12,899 nucleotides of DNA from Gammaproteobacteria bacterium (GCA_015494335.1 WGBK01000138.1:1-12899); one strand, 5' to 3'. Shown: positions 5,668-12,899, numbered from the stretch's first letter. Program-made: numbers and translations. The notes: generated by a model from the letters alone, not told the origin.

Positions 5668-7389
5668 ATGAAAACCAGCCGTTTTCATCTCTCCACCCTG
5701 AAGGAAACCCCGGCCGACGCCGAGATCGTCAGCCACCAGCTGATGCTGCGCGCCGGCATGATCCGTCGCCTCGCCTCCGGCCTCTATACCTGGCTGCCGC
5801 TGGGCCTGCGAGTGCTGCGCAAGGTCGAGAAGATCGTGCGAGAGGAAATGGATCGCGCCGGCGCGCTGGAGCTGCTGATGCCGGCGGTACAGCCCGCCGA
5901 ACTGTGGCAGGAATCGGGACGCTGGGAACAGTACGGCCCCGAGCTGCTGCGCCTGAAGGACCGCCACGGTCGCGAGTTCTGCATCGGCCCTACCCACGAG
6001 GAGGTCATCACCGACCTGTTCCGCCGCGAGGTCAAGAGCTACAAGCAGCTGCCGCTCAACTTCTACCAGATCCAGACCAAGTTCCGCGACGAGATCCGTC
6101 CCCGCTTCGGTGTCATGCGCGCACGGGAATTCGTCATGAAGGACGCCTACTCCTTCCACCTCGGCGCGGAATCGCTGCAGCAGACCTATGACGAGATGTA
6201 CCGCGCCTACAGCCGCATCTTCGACCGCTTCGGCCTCGACTATCGCCCGGTAGTGGCGGACTCCGGTGCCATCGGGGGCAACCAGTCCCACGAATTTCAC
6301 GTGCTGGCCGACTCCGGCGAGGACGCCATCGCTTTCTCCGACGGCAGCGACTATGCCGCCAACATCGAGAAAGCCGAGGCAATCTGCGAGCAGACCCGGG
6401 GTGAACCGAGCCAGGAGATGCAGCCGGTCGATACGCCGAATGTTCACACCATCGACGAGGTCAGCGCCTTGCTCGACATCGAGCCGACCCGGACCCTGAA
6501 GACCCTGATCGTTCGCGGCGAGGTGGACGAGGACGGTAACGGCGCCTCCCTGGTGGCCCTGTGCCTGCGCGGAGACCACGAGCTGAATACGGTCAAGGCG
6601 GAAAAACTCGATGGCGTGGCTGCCCCGTTGCAGATGGCCGATCCCGCCGAGATACGCGAGGCCGTCGGCTGCGATATCGGTTCCATCGGCCCGGTGGATC
6701 TGAAGATTCCGGTGATTGCCGACCGCTGCGCCGCCGCACTGAGCGATTTCGTCTGCGGAGCCAACGAGAACGGCAAGCACCTGAGCGGCGTCAACTGGGG
6801 ACGCGACCTGCCCGAGCCGGAGGTCGCCGATATCCGCAATGTAGTCGAGGGCGATCCCAGCCCCGACGGCCAGGGACGCCTGCACATCCTGCGCGGCATC
6901 GAGGTCGGTCATATCTTCCAGCTTGGCGACAAGTACTCGAAGGCGATGAAGGCCGAGGTGCTCGACGAGAACGGCAAGGCGCAGATCGTGACCATGGGCT
7001 GTTACGGCATCGGTGTTTCCCGCGTCGTGGCTGCCGCCATCGAGCAGAACAACGACGACAAGGGCATCCTCTGGCCGCAGGCACTGGCGCCCTTCGAGCT
7101 GGCGATCTGCCCGATCAACTACCACAAGTCCGAGGCCGTGAAGCAGGCTGCCGACGAATTCCACGACTGGTGCCTGGCGCAGGGTATCGACGCATTGCTG
7201 GACGACCGGCCGCTGCGCCCCGGCGCCATGTTCGCCGACATGGAACTGATCGGCATCCCCCACCGCGTGGTGTTCAGCGACCGCGGGCTGAAGGCCGGCA
7301 CTTTCGAATACAAGGGACGAGCCGACGAGGCTTCCGAGGATGTGGCAATTGAGCGCTTGCAGGATTTCGTGGCGGAAAAGCTGGGTTGA
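5668..7389 (+). CDS. proS: Prolyl-tRNA synthetase (class II, with INS editing domain)
   Basis: A 573-residue cytoplasmic enzyme that activates proline with ATP and charges tRNA-Pro. The N-terminus (STLKETPADAEIVSHQLMLR) is the familiar bacterial ProRS sequence. Motif 1 lies near 50-70, motif 2 near 138-165 (TKFRDEIRPRFGVMRAREF), and motif 3 around 443-459 (GCYGIGVSRVVAAAIEQ). Between motifs 2 and 3 sits the INS domain (about 224-407) that hydrolyses Ala-tRNA-Pro; K278 in RTLKTLIV corresponds to the editing lysine K279 of E. coli ProRS. The C-terminal anticodon-binding domain (about 475-573) includes LAICPINYHKSE. Length and domain order are those of the full-length bacterial enzyme. The ATG at 5668 gives the canonical N-terminus although no strong Shine-Dalgarno is seen. 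Its last 50 bases overlap the following transglycosylase gene. Confidence 0.98.
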   Translation: MKTSRFHLSTLKETPADAEIVSHQLMLRAGMIRRLASGLYTWLPLGLRVLRKVEKIVREEMDRAGALELLMPAVQPAELWQESGRWEQYGPELLRLKDRHGREFCIGPTHEEVITDLFRREVKSYKQLPLNFYQIQTKFRDEIRPRFGVMRAREFVMKDAYSFHLGAESLQQTYDEMYRAYSRIFDRFGLDYRPVVADSGAIGGNQSHEFHVLADSGEDAIAFSDGSDYAANIEKAEAICEQTRGEPSQEMQPVDTPNVHTIDEVSALLDIEPTRTLKTLIVRGEVDEDGNGASLVALCLRGDHELNTVKAEKLDGVAAPLQMADPAEIREAVGCDIGSIGPVDLKIPVIADRCAAALSDFVCGANENGKHLSGVNWGRDLPEPEVADIRNVVEGDPSPDGQGRLHILRGIEVGHIFQLGDKYSKAMKAEVLDENGKAQIVTMGCYGIGVSRVVAAAIEQNNDDKGILWPQALAPFELAICPINYHKSEAVKQAADEFHDWCLAQGIDALLDDRPLRPGAMFADMELIGIPHRVVFSDRGLKAGTFEYKGRADEASEDVAIERLQDFVAEKLG

Positions 7390-7957
7390 GGCGGCGCTGG
7401 CGCTGCTGCTGCTCGCCGTTTCGGTCACTTCCCCTGCCAGCAGCACTCCGCCGCAATCCGTGGACCCGGAACTCAAGCGCCTGCTGCAGCAGGCAGTGAG
7501 CCAGGCCGACGAGTTCGAGGATCGCTACGACGCCGAGGTCTGGCTGCACGACATGAGCCGGCGACTGGAACGCTGGGTGAAGGATCCGCGCGAGCGCGTC
7601 GAGATTCTGCGCACGGTGCACTACGAGGCCCGTCGCGCCGGCCTGGAGCCTGAACTGGTGCTGGCGGTGATCGAGGTCGAAAGTGCCTTCGACCGCTTCG
7701 CCATCTCCGTATCCGGCGCCCGCGGGCTGATGCAGGTGATGCCCTTCTGGCTCGACGAGATCAATCTCTCCGACCGCAATCTTTTCAAGATCCGCACCAA
7801 CCTGCGCATGGGCACGACCATCCTGCGCTACTACCTGGACATGGAAAAGGGCGATCTCGGGCCGGCGCTGGCACGTTACAACGGCAGCTACCGCAAGCAC
7901 ACCCGCTATGCCGACAAGGTCGTGCGCGCCCTGCAAAGGCACTGGTTCAAGCAGTAG
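7340..7957 (+). CDS. Exported SLT-type lytic transglycosylase
   Basis: A 205-residue exported enzyme predicted to cleave the MurNAc-GlcNAc bond of peptidoglycan in the periplasm. A basic n-region (RISWRKSW) and a hydrophobic core at about 16-30 (VEAALALLLLAVSV) form the signal peptide. The helical region 42-100 precedes the SLT domain, with catalytic Glu114 in the E-S-x-F motif (VIEVESAFD), then GARGLMQVMPFW and ALARYNGSYRKHTRYADKV. It is small for a lytic transglycosylase, essentially a bare SLT domain. The start overlaps proS by 50 bases; a GAGG lies 9 bases before the ATG at 7340. A TTG at 7349 with its own GAGG is a possible alternative start and would still leave the signal peptide. Its stop codon directly abuts the stop of the convergent ATPase gene. 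Confidence 0.9.
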   Translation: MWQLSACRISWRKSWVEAALALLLLAVSVTSPASSTPPQSVDPELKRLLQQAVSQADEFEDRYDAEVWLHDMSRRLERWVKDPRERVEILRTVHYEARRAGLEPELVLAVIEVESAFDRFAISVSGARGLMQVMPFWLDEINLSDRNLFKIRTNLRMGTTILRYYLDMEKGDLGPALARYNGSYRKHTRYADKVVRALQRHWFKQ

Positions 7958-9718
7958 TCAGCCGTCGTAGCGCGGCGGCGCCACCTTGAGCACTTCCTGG
8001 ATCGTCGTCAAGCCGCGCGCCACCTTCTGCGCACCGGCCAGGTTGAGCGGCCGCATGCCTTCCTTCAGGGCCTGTCGGCGGAAGCCCAGCAGATCGAAAT
8101 CGGCCTGTATTCTCTTCTTCAGATCATCGGACAGGGGCATCATTTCGTAGATGCCCTTGCGTCCCAGGTAGCCGGTGTTGCGGCATTCGAGACAGCCCTC
8201 GGCCTGGTAGATGCGCCTCGGCGGCGGCGCGTTCCAGGGCCGGATCATGGCTTCCCACTCCATCGGATCCAGATCCACCGCCTGCTTGCAGTGCGGGCAC
8301 AGGGTACGCACCAGACGCTGCGCCACCACGCCAAGCAGGGTCGCGCTGATCAGGTAGGGCGGCACGCCGATCTCGCTCAGACGGGCCACGGCCGAGGGCG
8401 CATCGTTGGTGTGCAGCGTGGACAGCACCAGGTGGCCCGTCAGCGCGGCCTGCACCGCCATCTCGGCGGTTTCGCGGTCGCGGATCTCGCCGATCATGAT
8501 GATGTCCGGGTCCTGGCGCAGCAGCGTACGCACGCCTCTGGCGAAATCCAGGCCGATCTTCTGGTGCACCTGCATCTGGTTGAAACTGGGCTCGACCAGC
8601 TCGATCGGATCCTCGATGGTGCAGACATTGACTTCCGGGGTCGCCAGCTGCTTGAGACTGGTGTAGAGGGTCGTGGTCTTGCCCGAACCGGTCGGACCGG
8701 TAACGAGGATGATGCCGTGGGGCTGGCGGATCATGCCTTCCCAGGTCTCGGATTCCTTCTTCTCGAAACCGAGATCGGCGAAATCGCGCACCAATACCTC
8801 GGGATCGAAGATGCGCAGCACCAGCTTCTCGCCGAAGGCCGTGGGCATGCTCGACAGGCGCATCTCGATCTCCTTGCCGTCCGGCGAGCGGGTCTTGATG
8901 CGTCCGTCCTGGGGCTTGCGCTTCTCGGCCACATCGAGGCGCCCCATGATCTTGATGCGGCTGATCACGGCCGCGGTGATGTTGGCGGGAATCTCGTACA
9001 CCTGATGCATGACGCCATCGATACGAAAGCGCACATGACCCTGTTCCCGCCGTGGTTCGATATGGATGTCGCTGGCCCGCTCGGTGAAGGCGTATTGCAG
9101 CAGCCAGTCGACGATGCTGACGATGTGCTGATCATCGGCCTCCACCGAGCCGGTACGACCCAGTTCGATCAACTGTTCGAGGTTCTGGATATTGCCGACC
9201 TGTTCGCCCTGCTGACCGCCGGCCTTGTCCATCGCCTTGCTGATGCTGTAGAACTCGAGCAGGTAGTTCTTCAGCTGCTGCGGGTTGGCCAGCACGCAGC
9301 GAATCGGCTGTGACACGATGCGCGCGATCTCCTCCTGCCATTCCATGTTGCAGGGGTCGGCTACGGCGATGGTGACCTGCCCCGGCTCCACCTCCACCGG
9401 CAGAATGCTGAAGCGCGAGGCATAGGCATAGGACATCAAGCCGGTACAGGCGCTGACATCCATCTTCAGGGGGTCGAAATGGAACCGCGGCAGGCCGGAT
9501 TTCTCCGCCAGCCAGTCGGTCAGCAGATCCAGCGACAGCAGGCGGTCGGGGTTGCCGACATCGCGCCAGTTGCGGCTGGCGACAATCTCCAGCGGGTGCA
9601 GGCTGTCGCGATCCTTGCGCGAGATCAGCGAGGACACCATGCGTGCGCGCTCCTCCTCGACCAGACCGTCGCGCACCAGTTCGTCGAGGATGCCCTCGAG
9701 GCTGCAGTTGCGGATCAT
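7958..9718 (-). CDS. GspE/PulE/PilB-family secretion ATPase
   Basis: A 586-residue cytoplasmic traffic ATPase of the type II secretion/type IV pilus class, which as a hexamer would power assembly or export at the inner membrane. An N-terminal MshEN/T2SSE_N-like region (about 1-165) is followed by the N2 domain (SDIHIEPRREQGHVRFRIDG). Walker A is GPTGSGKT with K347, the Asp box covers about 365-376 (CTIEDPIELVEP), Walker B is DIIMIGE ending at E411, and the His box is GHLVLSTLHTND with H429 and H436. A zinc-type CxxC pair follows: C474/C477 and C509/C512. All catalytic features look intact. The start at 9718 overlaps the adaptor stop as ATGA; the reading could extend to 9910 but that would run deep into the adaptor gene. 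The ALSA-like segment after the His box (GVPPYLISATLLGVVAQRLVRTLC) reads more like GspE than PilB. No GspF/PilC, pilin or secretin gene is nearby. Confidence 0.92.
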   Translation of the reverse strand: MIRNCSLEGILDELVRDGLVEEERARMVSSLISRKDRDSLHPLEIVASRNWRDVGNPDRLLSLDLLTDWLAEKSGLPRFHFDPLKMDVSACTGLMSYAYASRFSILPVEVEPGQVTIAVADPCNMEWQEEIARIVSQPIRCVLANPQQLKNYLLEFYSISKAMDKAGGQQGEQVGNIQNLEQLIELGRTGSVEADDQHIVSIVDWLLQYAFTERASDIHIEPRREQGHVRFRIDGVMHQVYEIPANITAAVISRIKIMGRLDVAEKRKPQDGRIKTRSPDGKEIEMRLSSMPTAFGEKLVLRIFDPEVLVRDFADLGFEKKESETWEGMIRQPHGIILVTGPTGSGKTTTLYTSLKQLATPEVNVCTIEDPIELVEPSFNQMQVHQKIGLDFARGVRTLLRQDPDIIMIGEIRDRETAEMAVQAALTGHLVLSTLHTNDAPSAVARLSEIGVPPYLISATLLGVVAQRLVRTLCPHCKQAVDLDPMEWEAMIRPWNAPPPRRIYQAEGCLECRNTGYLGRKGIYEMMPLSDDLKKRIQADFDLLGFRRQALKEGMRPLNLAGAQKVARGLTTIQEVLKVAPPRYDG

Positions 9719-10482
9719 TCGGCGATCTCGACGGTCACCGGCATGCCAGCCGGGATCAGGCGGTCGGTATCGAAGCCGACGTGGATCTCGTAACCGCCGA
9801 GGCCGCTGCCGTTCCGGCTGCGCTGCAAGCCCAGCCCCTCGACCTGCCCCGGATAGCGCTGGCCTCGGTAGATCACCTGGGCCTTGCGGCCGACCAGGTC
9901 TTCGCTCCATTGCTCGGAACCCAGGGTTGCCGTGGCCTGCATGCGGCGGGTTTCGACCAGCGTCAGCAAGGGCGACAGCGCCACCTGCGGATTGACGTAC
10001 TGACCCTTGCGGGCGTTGACCTCCAGCACCCTGGCCGTCAGCGGTGCGGTCAGTCGCGTGCGCTCCAGTTCGTATTCGGCCAGCTTCTGCTCGGCCAGTG
10101 CCGCCTCGTAGGCACCCCGCGCTTCGGCCAGCTTGCCCTCGGCATTCTGCAGGGCCACGGTGGACAGGGAATCGCGATCGTAGAGTTCCTGTGCCCGTTC
10201 AAATTCGAGCTCCGCCGTCTGCAGCGGCGGCTTGAGCCGTTCGGCCAGCGCTCGGGCACGGTCCAGGCGGGCCTGTTGGGGACGGTCGTCGAGCTGCAGC
10301 AGCAGGTCGCCCCGGGACACCCTTTGTCCCGGTCGGACTGCAACCCGATCGATGACGCCGGAGGTGGCGACATTGAGCGTAACTCGATTACCGAAGCCCG
10401 TGAAACCGTTGAGTTCCAGCGCCTGCAGGGTCGGCGAAAGCAACAGTAACAGGATGGGCAGTAGCAGCTTGGGTTTAGCCAT
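9715..10482 (-). CDS. Short HlyD/RND-type periplasmic adaptor
   Basis: A 255-residue exported adaptor, well below the 330-420 residues usual for RND or HlyD adaptors. Residues 1-21 are a signal peptide (MAKPKLLLPILLLLLSPTLQA). The first lipoyl half is near 34-66 (TLNVATSGVIDRVAVRPGQR), a coiled-coil hairpin spans about 67-145, and the second lipoyl half follows (TRLTAPLTARVLEVNARKGQ). It ends with a beta-barrel domain (GYEIHVGFDTDRLIPAGMPV) at the very C-terminus; the membrane-proximal domain seen in RND adaptors is missing. The start at 10482 is chosen because AGGAG lies 6 bases upstream; the ATG at 10488 abuts that site. It overlaps the TolC gene by 8 bases and the ATPase gene by 4, so all three are probably translationally coupled. 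Confidence 0.87.
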   Translation of the reverse strand: MAKPKLLLPILLLLLSPTLQALELNGFTGFGNRVTLNVATSGVIDRVAVRPGQRVSRGDLLLQLDDRPQQARLDRARALAERLKPPLQTAELEFERAQELYDRDSLSTVALQNAEGKLAEARGAYEAALAEQKLAEYELERTRLTAPLTARVLEVNARKGQYVNPQVALSPLLTLVETRRMQATATLGSEQWSEDLVGRKAQVIYRGQRYPGQVEGLGLQRSRNGSGLGGYEIHVGFDTDRLIPAGMPVTVEIAE

Positions 10483-11797
10483 TGGCATCTCCTGGAGGGG
10501 CCGTATCGGGTTTGGCGGCGGAATCGCCGGCAAGGGTTTCCAGATCTGCGCCCACCAGTGTTTCCAGCTTGCGCCAGGCCAGATCAAAATCGAACCGGGC
10601 GCGCCAGACCTTCCAACGTGCATCGGAGAACTGGACCATGGCGTCACCCAGGTCGCTCTTGAATTCCAGTTCGTAGTCGGCGCGGCTGCGGTCCAGATAC
10701 AGATCCCGGTATTCCTGGGCGGCCAGGGCGCCCTGCAGGCGCAAGCGGCTCTGGCGCAGCTGCTGCCACAGCTTGAGTATCTCGACGCGCAGTTCGCTGC
10801 GGGTCCGGTCCAGCTCGGCCAGGGCCTTGCGATGTGCAGCTCGCGCTTTCCGCAACCGGGCGTCGGCAGAAGAAGCCCGATACAGGGGCACATCGAAATA
10901 GATGGAAGCACGCCAGTTGTCGCGGGTGGAATTGTCTCGGAAATGCTTGGCTACCTCGAGTTCGGCATCCAGTTGTGGCCTATCTTCCTTTTCCGCCTGA
11001 CGGATAGCCTGACGGGCAATCTGTACCTGTTGCCGCGAGATGCCGATCCGGGGGCTACTGCGCATGGCTTGCTTCATCAGCACATCGACCTCGGGCAAAG
11101 AACGCTCGGTGTCGATCTCGGGTACAGCCAGTTCGTCCGGAGGCGAATCGGGGTATCCGAGGGCCTCGGCCAGCAGCTGCCGGGTCAGGCGCTGGCGGTT
11201 CTCGCTGCGGTACCGGTTCTGACGAATGAGCTCGTAGGCCGCCAGCTTCTCCTCGACATCGATGTCCGAGGCCAGGCCCAGATCGCGGTTCTCGCGCATA
11301 CGGTCGTAGCGGATGAAACCGATGGCCAGTTCCTCGTTGTGACGCAGGAACTCGTTGTCGGCATCCAGCACCTGGTAATAGAGTTCGACGATCTTGAGCT
11401 CGCGCTGCCGGATGCGCCATTGCTTCTGCAACTCGCTCAGACGCAGCTTTTGTTCCGCCAGGGCATCGGCAGCGGCGCTGCGCCCGAAATCGTAGAGCGG
11501 CTTGCGCAGGTACAGGCCAGCCAGGCTGTCGTCATCATCGGTGAGAGGACTGTTGTCGGACAGCCCCACCTTGCGCCAGCGGCCTTCCAGATCCAGGGTC
11601 AGCTCATTCTCGGCACGCTGCGCTTCGGCTTCGGCCGCGCTCTTCTGGCGCTCGGCCTCGGCCAGCAGGATCTCGTAGTGATTGGGCCGTGATGCCTGTT
11701 CCAGGGCGGCATCCAGGGTCAGAGGCTCGGGCAGAGGTTCCGCAGCCAGAAGCCTTGGCGATGCCAGAACCAGTAATATCAACAACAGGCGCATCAT
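10475..11797 (-). CDS. TolC-family outer-membrane channel protein
   Basis: A 440-residue exported protein of the outer-membrane efflux (OEP/TolC) family, expected to trimerise into a channel with a periplasmic helical tunnel. A signal peptide covers about 1-19 (MMRLLLILLVLASPRLLAA). LTLDAALEQAS is the usual OEP opening. Two repeated halves follow, each with long charged, alanine- and leucine-rich helices and short beta segments (LDLEGRWRKVG; LDAELEVAKHF), including the typical PRIGISRQQVQIARQAIRQA stretch before the second half. The start (ATGATG at 11797/11794) overlaps the stop of the upstream thioredoxin gene as ATGA; the reading extends in frame to 12172, but that part lies over the thioredoxin gene and lacks a signal peptide. 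It sits between the redox genes and the short adaptor, with no pump gene in the operon. Confidence 0.9.
   Translation of the reverse strand: MMRLLLILLVLASPRLLAAEPLPEPLTLDAALEQASRPNHYEILLAEAERQKSAAEAEAQRAENELTLDLEGRWRKVGLSDNSPLTDDDDSLAGLYLRKPLYDFGRSAAADALAEQKLRLSELQKQWRIRQRELKIVELYYQVLDADNEFLRHNEELAIGFIRYDRMRENRDLGLASDIDVEEKLAAYELIRQNRYRSENRQRLTRQLLAEALGYPDSPPDELAVPEIDTERSLPEVDVLMKQAMRSSPRIGISRQQVQIARQAIRQAEKEDRPQLDAELEVAKHFRDNSTRDNWRASIYFDVPLYRASSADARLRKARAAHRKALAELDRTRSELRVEILKLWQQLRQSRLRLQGALAAQEYRDLYLDRSRADYELEFKSDLGDAMVQFSDARWKVWRARFDFDLAWRKLETLVGADLETLAGDSAAKPDTAPPGDANG
10489..10493 (-). promoter_or_regulatory. Ribosome binding site of the short adaptor gene
   Basis: AGGAG on the minus strand, inside the last codons of the TolC-family gene, is 6 bases before the ATG at 10482 and directly adjacent to the ATG at 10488. 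It therefore selects the MAKPK start over MPMAKPK. Confidence 0.6.
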
Positions 11798-12369
11798 GAA
11801 CGGCTGGCTTTCTCTTTCTTGCGCATGCGCTTGTAGCGGCTGAAACGGATCGGACGGCCGTTCTTGTCCTTCATCTTGTAGACGCCCTGCAGGTAGTAGT
11901 CGGCCAGCCACATGAACTCCTCGACGCCGGAAGTGGCACCGGTGTAGCGTACGAGCAGGTTGCCGTCCAGATCGAAGAAGGCCAGTACCGGCGTGGCACG
12001 CACCCGGTATTCGCTGGCAAAGCCCTTGAGGGTGGTTTCCTTGCCCTTGAAATCGGTCACCTCGATATCGCCTTCGATGTCGACGGCAAGATTGTGGAAA
12101 TGCTTGCGGTAGAACTCCTGCACCTCGGGCTGGTTGAGCACGGTGCGCTTCATGCGATGACAGAACGGGCATTCGTCCAGTTCGAAGAACACGAACACAC
12201 CCTTCTTGCCTTCCTCGCGGGCCACTTCGAGCTCCTCGCTCATGTCGCCCAGGCTCTGTTCGAAGAAATACTGGTAGGGATCCCTCGGCTCGGCCGCCCG
12301 CACCGGAACCAGCAGGCTCAACAGGCCGCCCAGCAGCAACAGACAGGCAAAGGCGCGATTGATCTTCAT
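11794..12369 (-). CDS. Exported thioredoxin-fold protein with CPFC active site
   Basis: A 191-residue periplasmic thioredoxin-like protein. Residues 1-25 are a signal peptide (MKINRAFACLLLLGGLLSLL then VPVRA). The active site is C67-P-F-C70 in ELDECPFCHRMK, and a T-P (cis-proline) lies in VRATPVLAFFD, so the redox site looks complete. The CPFC dipeptide and the sequence around it recall SoxW-like/Thioredoxin_2 proteins, which keep periplasmic thiols reduced or isomerise disulfides; which of these applies is not visible here. The C-terminus is a strongly basic tail (RYKRMRKKEKASRS). The start at 12369 has GAGG 7 bases upstream; a reading back to 12414 would bury the signal peptide. Its stop overlaps the TolC start. 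It follows the TlpA-like gene after 78 bases. Confidence 0.9.
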   Translation of the reverse strand: MKINRAFACLLLLGGLLSLLVPVRAAEPRDPYQYFFEQSLGDMSEELEVAREEGKKGVFVFFELDECPFCHRMKRTVLNQPEVQEFYRKHFHNLAVDIEGDIEVTDFKGKETTLKGFASEYRVRATPVLAFFDLDGNLLVRYTGATSGVEEFMWLADYYLQGVYKMKDKNGRPIRFSRYKRMRKKEKASRS

Positions 12370-12384
12370 GGCGATCCTCGGGTA

Positions 12385-12414
12385 GTGGTCGAAGCCGGTT
12401 CGGAAACCGACCAC
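12385..12414. repeat. Inverted repeat between the two thioredoxin-like genes
   Basis: GTGGTCG at 12385-12391 is mirrored by CGACCAC at 12408-12414, and a smaller GCACC/GGTGC pair (12419-12423, 12430-12434) lies beside it. Neither is followed by a T run in the minus direction, so transcription probably continues; the structures could tune expression between the TlpA-like gene and the rest of the operon. Confidence 0.35.
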
Positions 12415-12447
12415 GCAGGCACCTCTTCGGGTGCTCGCTGTTATTGA

Positions 12448-12899
12448 TCAGGGATTTTTAGCTTCCCACTTATCGATGAAGTTTTCAATCATTTCACGCG
12501 TAACGCCCCCCACCTGTCGCGCCACCAGTTCGCCCTCCGGGGTGAGCACAAAGGTCGTTGGCAAACCCGGAATCCGTCCCAGCGGGGACTCGGCAACCGG
12601 TCCGACAATGAAGTTCGGGTAGGAAATGAAATACTCATCGAGGAAATCGAGTATACGCTGCTTGTCGATGACCTCGGTGTTCAGCCCGAGCACCACGGCA
12701 TCGTCGTTTTCGTGGGCCGCATGGAAGGATTCCAGCTCCGGCATTTCTTCCCGGCAGGGCGGACACCAGGTGGCCCAGTAGTTGACGATGACCCATTTGC
12801 CACGATAGTCGGACAGCTTGACCTGCTTGCCATCGAGGTCGGTCAGGGTCATGTCGACAGGCTCGGCTGAAACGGCGGTGGCGACAAGGAAAAACAGCA
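12448..12899 (-). CDS. TlpA/ResA-like exported thioredoxin, 5' end outside window
   Basis: The reading frame is open to the window edge: before the internal Met at 12852 it encodes LFFLVATAVSAEPVD, which is the end of a signal peptide with a probable cleavage after VSA. The true start therefore lies beyond 12899, and the Met at 12852 is an internal residue. The mature part has DLDGKQVKLSDYRGKWVIVN, the redox site W-C-P-P-C (cysteines encoded at 12763-12765 and 12754-12756) and a cis-proline in GLPTTFVLTPEGE, the layout of TlpA/ResA-type periplasmic thiol-disulfide proteins, which usually reduce disulfides, for example of apocytochrome c or copper-site partners. It is the first visible gene of the leftward operon. 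Confidence 0.92.
   Translation of the reverse strand, partial: LFFLVATAVSAEPVDMTLTDLDGKQVKLSDYRGKWVIVNYWATWCPPCREEMPELESFHAAHENDDAVVLGLNTEVIDKQRILDFLDEYFISYPNFIVGPVAESPLGRIPGLPTTFVLTPEGELVARQVGGVTREMIENFIDKWEAKNP

Noticed and set aside
7340..7363. LSAC lipobox-like string near the start of the transglycosylase
   Set aside because: It lies at residues 4-7, before the hydrophobic segment, whereas a lipobox must follow it; the protein is more likely soluble after signal cleavage.
5632..7476. 614-codon minus-strand open frame opposite proS
   Set aside because: Antisense of a highly conserved synthetase; the translation has no recognisable family features.
8291..9313. Plus-strand open frame opposite the GspE-family ATPase
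   Set aside because: Antisense artefact of GC-rich coding sequence; no domain or ribosome binding site that convinces.
10232..11692. 486-codon plus-strand open frame opposite the adaptor and TolC genes
   Set aside because: It crosses two real genes on the other strand and shows no protein-family signature.
12415..12447. Possible terminator between the two thioredoxin-like genes
   Set aside because: The hairpins are short or have wide loops and no T run follows in the minus direction, so an intrinsic terminator is not supported.

Overview
The window looks like a chromosomal segment of a GC-rich (roughly 60%) gammaproteobacterium. The ProRS is a bacterial type with an INS editing domain and reads very close to the enterobacterial enzyme as I remember it. 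The proS-lytic transglycosylase pair and the DUF4124 protein also fit Gammaproteobacteria. The order cannot be fixed from the sequence; a free-living, possibly sulfur-oxidising lineage is only a guess. No mobile element, RNA gene or CRISPR array was seen, and coding density is very high.

Layout. (1) 1-100, minus: the first 33 codons of a LysR-type regulator that runs off the left edge. (2) 249-4581, minus: a two-gene RND efflux operon, adaptor then pump. Its promoter is a clear TATAAT-type promoter whose spacer is filled by a perfect AT-rich palindrome, so a repressor is likely; a 13-bp hairpin follows the pump. The operon has no outer-membrane channel of its own. (3) 4789-7957, plus: a small exported DUF4124 protein, a MIF-family tautomerase-like protein, prolyl-tRNA synthetase, and a small exported SLT-type lytic transglycosylase that overlaps the end of proS. 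(4) 7958-12899, minus: a tightly coupled cluster in the order exported TlpA-like thioredoxin (5' end cut by the window), exported CPFC thioredoxin-like protein, TolC-family channel, very short HlyD/RND-type adaptor, and a GspE/PilB-family secretion ATPase. The last four genes overlap by 4 to 8 bases, so they are very probably co-translated.

The most interesting part is region 4. A TolC channel and a periplasmic adaptor normally work with an inner-membrane pump (RND, ABC or MFS). Here no pump is present, and the next gene in the translationally coupled run is instead a cytoplasmic traffic ATPase of the type II secretion/type IV pilus class, without its usual GspF/PilC, pseudopilin or secretin partners. 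Two periplasmic thiol-disulfide proteins head the operon. This may be an undescribed envelope or export system; that is an inference from gene order. The tautomerase-like gene and the palindrome-controlled RND promoter are secondary points of interest.
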